64,000 nucleotides of DNA, taken from Prolixibacteraceae bacterium. Lineage in GTDB: Bacteria; Bacteroidota; Bacteroidia; Bacteroidales; Prolixibacteraceae. The notes beneath the pieces were generated by a model. The model saw only the letters and a list, made by a program, of their open reading frames with translations. It was not told the origin of the DNA and made no database searches. Numbering within the stretch: the first letter of the stretch is position 1; each line of letters opens with the position of its first letter. A program made the translations under genes and the position numbers. This document shows, in pieces, positions 60,785 through 64,000 of this stretch. The DNA lies in the NCBI GenBank assembly GCA_023229575.1, contig JALNYZ010000003.1, positions 263,178-327,177 of the forward strand, written 5' to 3'.

Positions 60785-61102
60785 CTAATGTGGATTTGAT
60801 GAATTGTTCTTTGTTAAATACCTAATAATAAGCTCTTCCTCATGATCTGTCAATTTAGCCTTTACAGCCATCTTCCCGGTTTGAATTCTCCACTCGGATG
60901 TACTGTACTTTTCAGGAAGATAAAGGGTATGGCAACTGCCGCATTTGGTAATGTAGATTGCCCTTCCTTTTTGCAATGCACTTAGCGTTTCTTTCGGAAT
61001 CAGCGCGCTCTCGTGGGGAACGTACAGGGAGGAACTGCATGAAAGTATTGATCCTGATAAGAGGATCAATAACCACCTGCCAATTTGTTTCTTAGAATGC
61101 AT
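60785..61102 (-). CDS. Cytochrome c-like monoheme lipoprotein
   Basis: 105 residues from the ATG at 61102. A lipoprotein signal ends GSILSC (Cys22), and one heme site is present, Cys54-x-x-Cys57-His58 (ITKCGSCHTLYL). A Met in QTGKMAVKAKL could be the second axial ligand. It is probably a small lipid-anchored electron carrier in the periplasm. The start overlaps the upstream outer-membrane-like gene by 11 bases, so the two are translated together. Confidence 0.82.
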   Translation of the reverse strand: MHSKKQIGRWLLILLSGSILSCSSSLYVPHESALIPKETLSALQKGRAIYITKCGSCHTLYLPEKYSTSEWRIQTGKMAVKAKLTDHEEELIIRYLTKNNSSNPH

Positions 61103-61904
61103 AAGAAAAGAGTAATCTGAATTGCACTTTTTCAAACTTATTCAGGTCTAACTTGTTGTCAGTTTCTTCTTTAAATGATTTTATCTGAGGTAATGCCGTA
61201 AAATTTACCCAGAAATTTTCCCGATTATAAGAAAAACCCAAGCCGGAATAGAGAGCGCTGTGTTCCAGCGTCTTCTCTATGTAAACATTTTTATAGTTAT
61301 TTTCCTGGGTAAGATGGAATCCATGACCGAGTGCATATCCAAAAGCAAGGTTGAAATCAACATGCCCTTCCTTTTCCCATTTTAGTTGATTGTCAATGTA
61401 AAACGGTGCAAACTCCCTTTCATAGGTTGCATTTCCCGCAATGGTCAAATTGTTGATCTTCTTGTCAATGATTAGTTTGCCCTCGAGTTCATATTCATTG
61501 CTGCTGATCCCATATTCTCCATACAAGGCAAGACCCAGCGGATTGGCAACTGGATCCAGTAATTTAAGTTTCCACTCGTTTGAAAAACCGATTTCATAGT
61601 TGGTTTCGGTTGATTTCTGTGATCCTTCCATGACTGTTTTTGTCTTGGTAGTCAGATTCAGGTAAAAGGAGGTCTGCAGATTGCCACCCAGACCAACCTC
61701 AAATTCGGTACGGTTATCCAGTCTTGAGAAAAAGTCCTGCTTCCCCTGGCGAAGTGTATTCCAAACCTCCAATTCGCGCTGACCCTTGTTAAGCACTATG
61801 CTCTGGTAGGTATAGGTGAAGATTCTGTCCTGAGCTTTTGATGCATAGGATAAGCAAGTGAATGAGAGAAGAAGCAATTGGACCCGGACTATTTTTATGT
61901 ACAT
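61092..61904 (-). CDS. Outer-membrane beta-barrel-like protein of unknown function
   Basis: 270 residues with a signal peptide (LLLLSFTCLSYASKAQ). Mature sequence is alternating amphipathic strands: IFTYTYQSIVLNKGQRELEV, TRTEFEVGLGG-like RTEFEVGLGGNLQTSFYLNL and a final FRLLFSYAF with terminal aromatic Phe, the usual outer-membrane insertion signal. The family is not recognised. Coupling with a heme lipoprotein suggests an envelope role involving electron transfer, which remains inference. Confidence 0.7.
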   Translation of the reverse strand: MYIKIVRVQLLLLSFTCLSYASKAQDRIFTYTYQSIVLNKGQRELEVWNTLRQGKQDFFSRLDNRTEFEVGLGGNLQTSFYLNLTTKTKTVMEGSQKSTETNYEIGFSNEWKLKLLDPVANPLGLALYGEYGISSNEYELEGKLIIDKKINNLTIAGNATYEREFAPFYIDNQLKWEKEGHVDFNLAFGYALGHGFHLTQENNYKNVYIEKTLEHSALYSGLGFSYNRENFWVNFTALPQIKSFKEETDNKLDLNKFEKVQFRLLFSYAF

Positions 61905-61981
61905 TTTAATGGTTTTTTAGTGTACACAAATAAACCGGCTTCAAATTCCGAATGCAATCCCTATTTGTTGTGATTTTTAGC

Positions 61982-62560
61982 CTATTCAATCAGATCGTTG
62001 AGTATGGCATAGAATGTAAGGCCAGAGATGGATTTTACACCCAACTTGATGGTGATGTGTTTACGGTGTGAGATCACTGTGTGAATGCTGATAAATAATT
62101 TTTCTGAAATTTGTTTGTTGCTGAATCCTGTGGCTACAAGTTTTAATACCTCTATTTCCCGATCAGATAGGTGAAGGGAAGGTTGCTTATGCTTACCAAA
62201 ATTGGAGAATGGCTTTAGCTTGCTAAACATCATGCCTTGTGTGTCTGATGGATACAGAATTTCGTCCATTGGTAGCCCATCATCGATGTGTGAGTCCTCA
62301 AAGTGGATTCCTATGATATCAATATTTCTTCTTTTAAAGGATTTATATTGCTTTTGGATCATTTCAATCTCCTTGCTATCAATTAAAACAAACAGATCAT
62401 TCCATGTTTGAATTATTTCATTCTCAGGAGTTGTTAAATAATATGCGGCAACATCAACCTTTAGGGACTGAAGGATATTGGTTAAGCCTATCTGAACGAT
62501 TGGCCAGGGATGGATAATAATGCAGTTACCGGAATGCATTTCGTTAAAATTTTGTTCCAA
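61982..62560 (-). CDS. LuxR/NarL-type transcriptional regulator with a degenerate receiver
   Basis: 192 residues. The C-terminal HTH is clear: LHLSDREIEVLKLVATGFSN, then EKLFISIHTVISHRKHI. The N-terminal ~120 residues are receiver-like in length but the phosphoacceptor Asp pocket is not recognisable (LFVLIDSKEI at the usual place). It may therefore act without phosphorylation. Its start overlaps the hemerythrin gene by 17 bases, so the two are probably one operon and may share a signal such as oxygen or nitric oxide. Confidence 0.85.
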   Translation of the reverse strand: MEQNFNEMHSGNCIIIHPWPIVQIGLTNILQSLKVDVAAYYLTTPENEIIQTWNDLFVLIDSKEIEMIQKQYKSFKRRNIDIIGIHFEDSHIDDGLPMDEILYPSDTQGMMFSKLKPFSNFGKHKQPSLHLSDREIEVLKLVATGFSNKQISEKLFISIHTVISHRKHITIKLGVKSISGLTFYAILNDLIE

Positions 62561-63263
62561 ATAGTTTCAAAAGCCTTGGAACGAGTATCTTATCCTCAAA
62601 GCGTGCATGATCGACCTGCTCTTTTTCGAAATGTGAAAGGGTATGAAGTATGTCGTGAAATAACTGAATGTCTGTATCTTCAGGTATATGTTGAAGGATG
62701 ATCATGATCAGATCGCTAATTTCCGTTTCAACGTTGTTGTGCTGCCCAAATAGTTTTTTTAGTTTGGATGTTGATGTTTTTAATTCGCTTCCTGAACCAT
62801 TTTTGTTGAGTAATCCGACAAGTGGAAATATGTATTTCTCTTCGAATTCAATATGTTCCATCAGGCGGGAGATATAGTCATTTAAATATCTTTCGAGTGT
62901 AATGGTTAACTTGGAACCGGGTAATTTAATTTTGAGTTTTTGCATTAAACTACCAAGCAACGGAATGGTTACCTGTTTAAGCTGCAGGTGTGTCTTGGTA
63001 AGGAAATCAGTTAGCAATGCGAGATCGATGGAGTCTGTGTTTGGAAAGTAATTGCCTGAATTATATGTGTTTAAAACAGCGAGCAAAAAATCCAAATCTA
63101 TTTTATGTCTCAGACAAATCTCCTCAAGGGTGGATTGTCCCATGTTCGGGCTAATGCCAAACCTGAATACAATGGGAAGCAAATCGATGTTTCTTCCCAA
63201 TACTTCGCACAGTTGATCGTCGGCTTCAATCAAAGCATGTTCGATGGAATCAGAATCTCTCAT
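62544..63263 (-). CDS. Hemerythrin-domain protein, ScdA/YtfE (RIC)-like
   Basis: 239 residues. The N-terminal ~75 residues resemble the ScdA_N domain (LLPIVFRFGISPNMGQSTLE, then EICLRHKIDLDFLLAVLN), but the Cys-Cys usual there is absent. The C-terminal hemerythrin-type four-helix bundle shows ligand candidates in LTKTHLQLKQV, LMEHIEFEEKYIFP, LFGQHNNVETEI and HFEKEQVDHARFEDKILVP. Relatives repair damaged iron-sulfur clusters after nitric oxide or oxidative stress with a di-iron centre. It is in an operon with the LuxR-type gene and a membrane protein. Confidence 0.83.
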   Translation of the reverse strand: MRDSDSIEHALIEADDQLCEVLGRNIDLLPIVFRFGISPNMGQSTLEEICLRHKIDLDFLLAVLNTYNSGNYFPNTDSIDLALLTDFLTKTHLQLKQVTIPLLGSLMQKLKIKLPGSKLTITLERYLNDYISRLMEHIEFEEKYIFPLVGLLNKNGSGSELKTSTSKLKKLFGQHNNVETEISDLIMIILQHIPEDTDIQLFHDILHTLSHFEKEQVDHARFEDKILVPRLLKLFGTKF

Positions 63264-63838
63264 TATGAATCAATTTCTTTGGTATACAGTAATCTTTTCT
63301 GATTGTTACACAGTTCTAATTTAATTTTTCTATTGGTAACCAAAGCTTTAAATTCATTGTTGACCAGTAATTTCCCTACTTCATTTTGAAGTTCCTGAAT
63401 GCATTCAATACATTGATTGGCCGTCGGTTGATCTTCCTCCAGCCAGAACAGGTTATTCCTAACCACCAAACTCTGATCATCCGGACAGGTAAGCGTCAGA
63501 TTTTCATGGATCAGTACTTTATCCCGGGACAATAAACGGATACCTTCGGTCAAATCCTTCTCTTCGCGGAGCAAACCTGCGAATCTCTTTTCATTTTGTT
63601 TAAATCGATAGTAACCGGGAAATAATAAACCAACCACTGCAGATGCGAGAATGATGTAAGCTATTTTACCCAATCCAAGGATTTCTCCCCTTAAGATTCT
63701 GTGATTCACAATAAAAATCACTCCGAAGAGCGTCCAGGGCAGCGAGCCATGCAACAACAGAAATTTCCATTTTTTCTGGCGCTGTAGGCTCCATTTTTTG
63801 TAAAATCGAGATTGGGTGGGGCTAAGTTCTTGCATCAT
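63263..63838 (-). CDS. Hypothetical two-transmembrane protein
   Basis: 191 residues. Two membrane helices (about 27-45 and 57-75: WKFLLLHGSLPWTLFGVIFI and GLGKIAYIILASAVVGLLF) are followed by a soluble domain rich in charged residues. No family is recognised. The stop shares one base with the start of the hemerythrin gene, so it is the first gene of that operon. Its promoter probably includes TAACTTTG (minus strand, 63865-63858). A 9-base tandem array lies directly upstream. Confidence 0.7.
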   Translation of the reverse strand: MMQELSPTQSRFYKKWSLQRQKKWKFLLLHGSLPWTLFGVIFIVNHRILRGEILGLGKIAYIILASAVVGLLFPGYYRFKQNEKRFAGLLREEKDLTEGIRLLSRDKVLIHENLTLTCPDDQSLVVRNNLFWLEEDQPTANQCIECIQELQNEVGKLLVNNEFKALVTNRKIKLELCNNQKRLLYTKEIDS

Positions 63839-63857
63839 TTTTGGTTTGGTTGTTACG

Positions 63858-63865
63858 CAAAGTTA
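63858..63865 (-). promoter_or_regulatory. Probable -7 box of the membrane protein-hemerythrin-LuxR operon
   Basis: On the minus strand TAACTTTG matches TAnnTTTG, 20 bases before the ATG at 63838. The tandem array begins 9 bases further upstream, so its first copies occupy the -33 region. Confidence 0.55.
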
Positions 63866-63874
63866 AATTATTTT

Positions 63875-64000
63875 GTTTGAAATGTTTGAAATGTTTGAAA
63901 TGTTTGAAATGTTTGAAATGTTTGAAATGTTTGAAATGTTTGAAATGTTTGAAATGTTTGAAATGTTTGAAATGTTTGAAATGTTTGAAATGTTTGAAAT
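63875..64000. repeat. 14 or more perfect tandem copies of GTTTGAAAT (9-bp VNTR)
   Basis: 126 bases of perfect 9-base periodicity to the end of the window. The true length is unknown. The same word appears inverted at 4621-4656. Confidence 0.95.

Overview
The window comes from a Bacteroidota chromosome, most likely a Bacteroidales/Marinilabiliales-like lineage. Support comes from a type IX secretion/gliding operon (gldK-L-M-N with a PorP/SprF protein), DUF4270, DUF6048 and DUF6452 proteins, a three-gene type B succinate dehydrogenase/fumarate reductase, an RprXY-like two-component system, and many promoters with the Bacteroidetes -7 element TAnnTTTG. Most of it is ordinary chromosomal backbone. 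No tRNA or rRNA gene was recognised.

Layout. 1-6.4 kb: an ECF sigma factor with its membrane anti-sigma partner (cut by the left edge), two S41 peptidases, a UPF0175/DUF3368 toxin-antitoxin pair and dCMP deaminase. 6.4-13.6 kb: envelope lipoproteins, a one-domain glycogen synthase, the pantothenate genes panC-panD, and radA. 13.6-23 kb: a minus-strand T9SS run (arginase-fold pseudoenzyme, PorP, GldK, L, M, N) and topA. 23-28.2 kb: a TonB-dependent receptor wrecked by internal deletions, then sdhCAB. 28.3-34.9 kb: a hypothetical gene, two carbohydrate-related proteins, an LTA-synthase-like sulfatase and a phosphoesterase. 35-38.7 kb: an accessory island with two toxin-antitoxin pairs and the relics of two CRISPR systems. 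38.9-47 kb: DUF6048/DUF6452, a membrane phosphoesterase, and a cell-surface cluster of two duplicated lipoproteins interleaved with two YjbH-like genes. 47-58 kb: housekeeping genes (lepA, two-component system, rnc-fabF-acpP, purN, LD-carboxypeptidase, YraN, alkaline phosphatase). 58-64 kb: a REPIN with its RAYT transposase, a patatin, a cytochrome/outer-membrane pair, a hemerythrin-LuxR operon and a 9-bp tandem repeat running off the right edge.

The most interesting region is 34.9-38.7 kb. It holds what looks like a type II-C tracrRNA gene with a repeat-like promoter but no cas9. Beside it is a type I-C adaptation module (cas4, a deleted and frameshifted cas1, cas2) followed by one solitary repeat and no interference genes. 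Between them lies a hicBA pair whose toxin start codon appears to have become ATA. The region reads as a graveyard of two immune systems.

A second theme is intergenic DNA built from short repeated words, often folded into very long perfect hairpins and often beginning at the stop codon of the upstream gene. The extreme case is a 38-bp perfect palindrome that encodes the C-termini of both radA and gldN.
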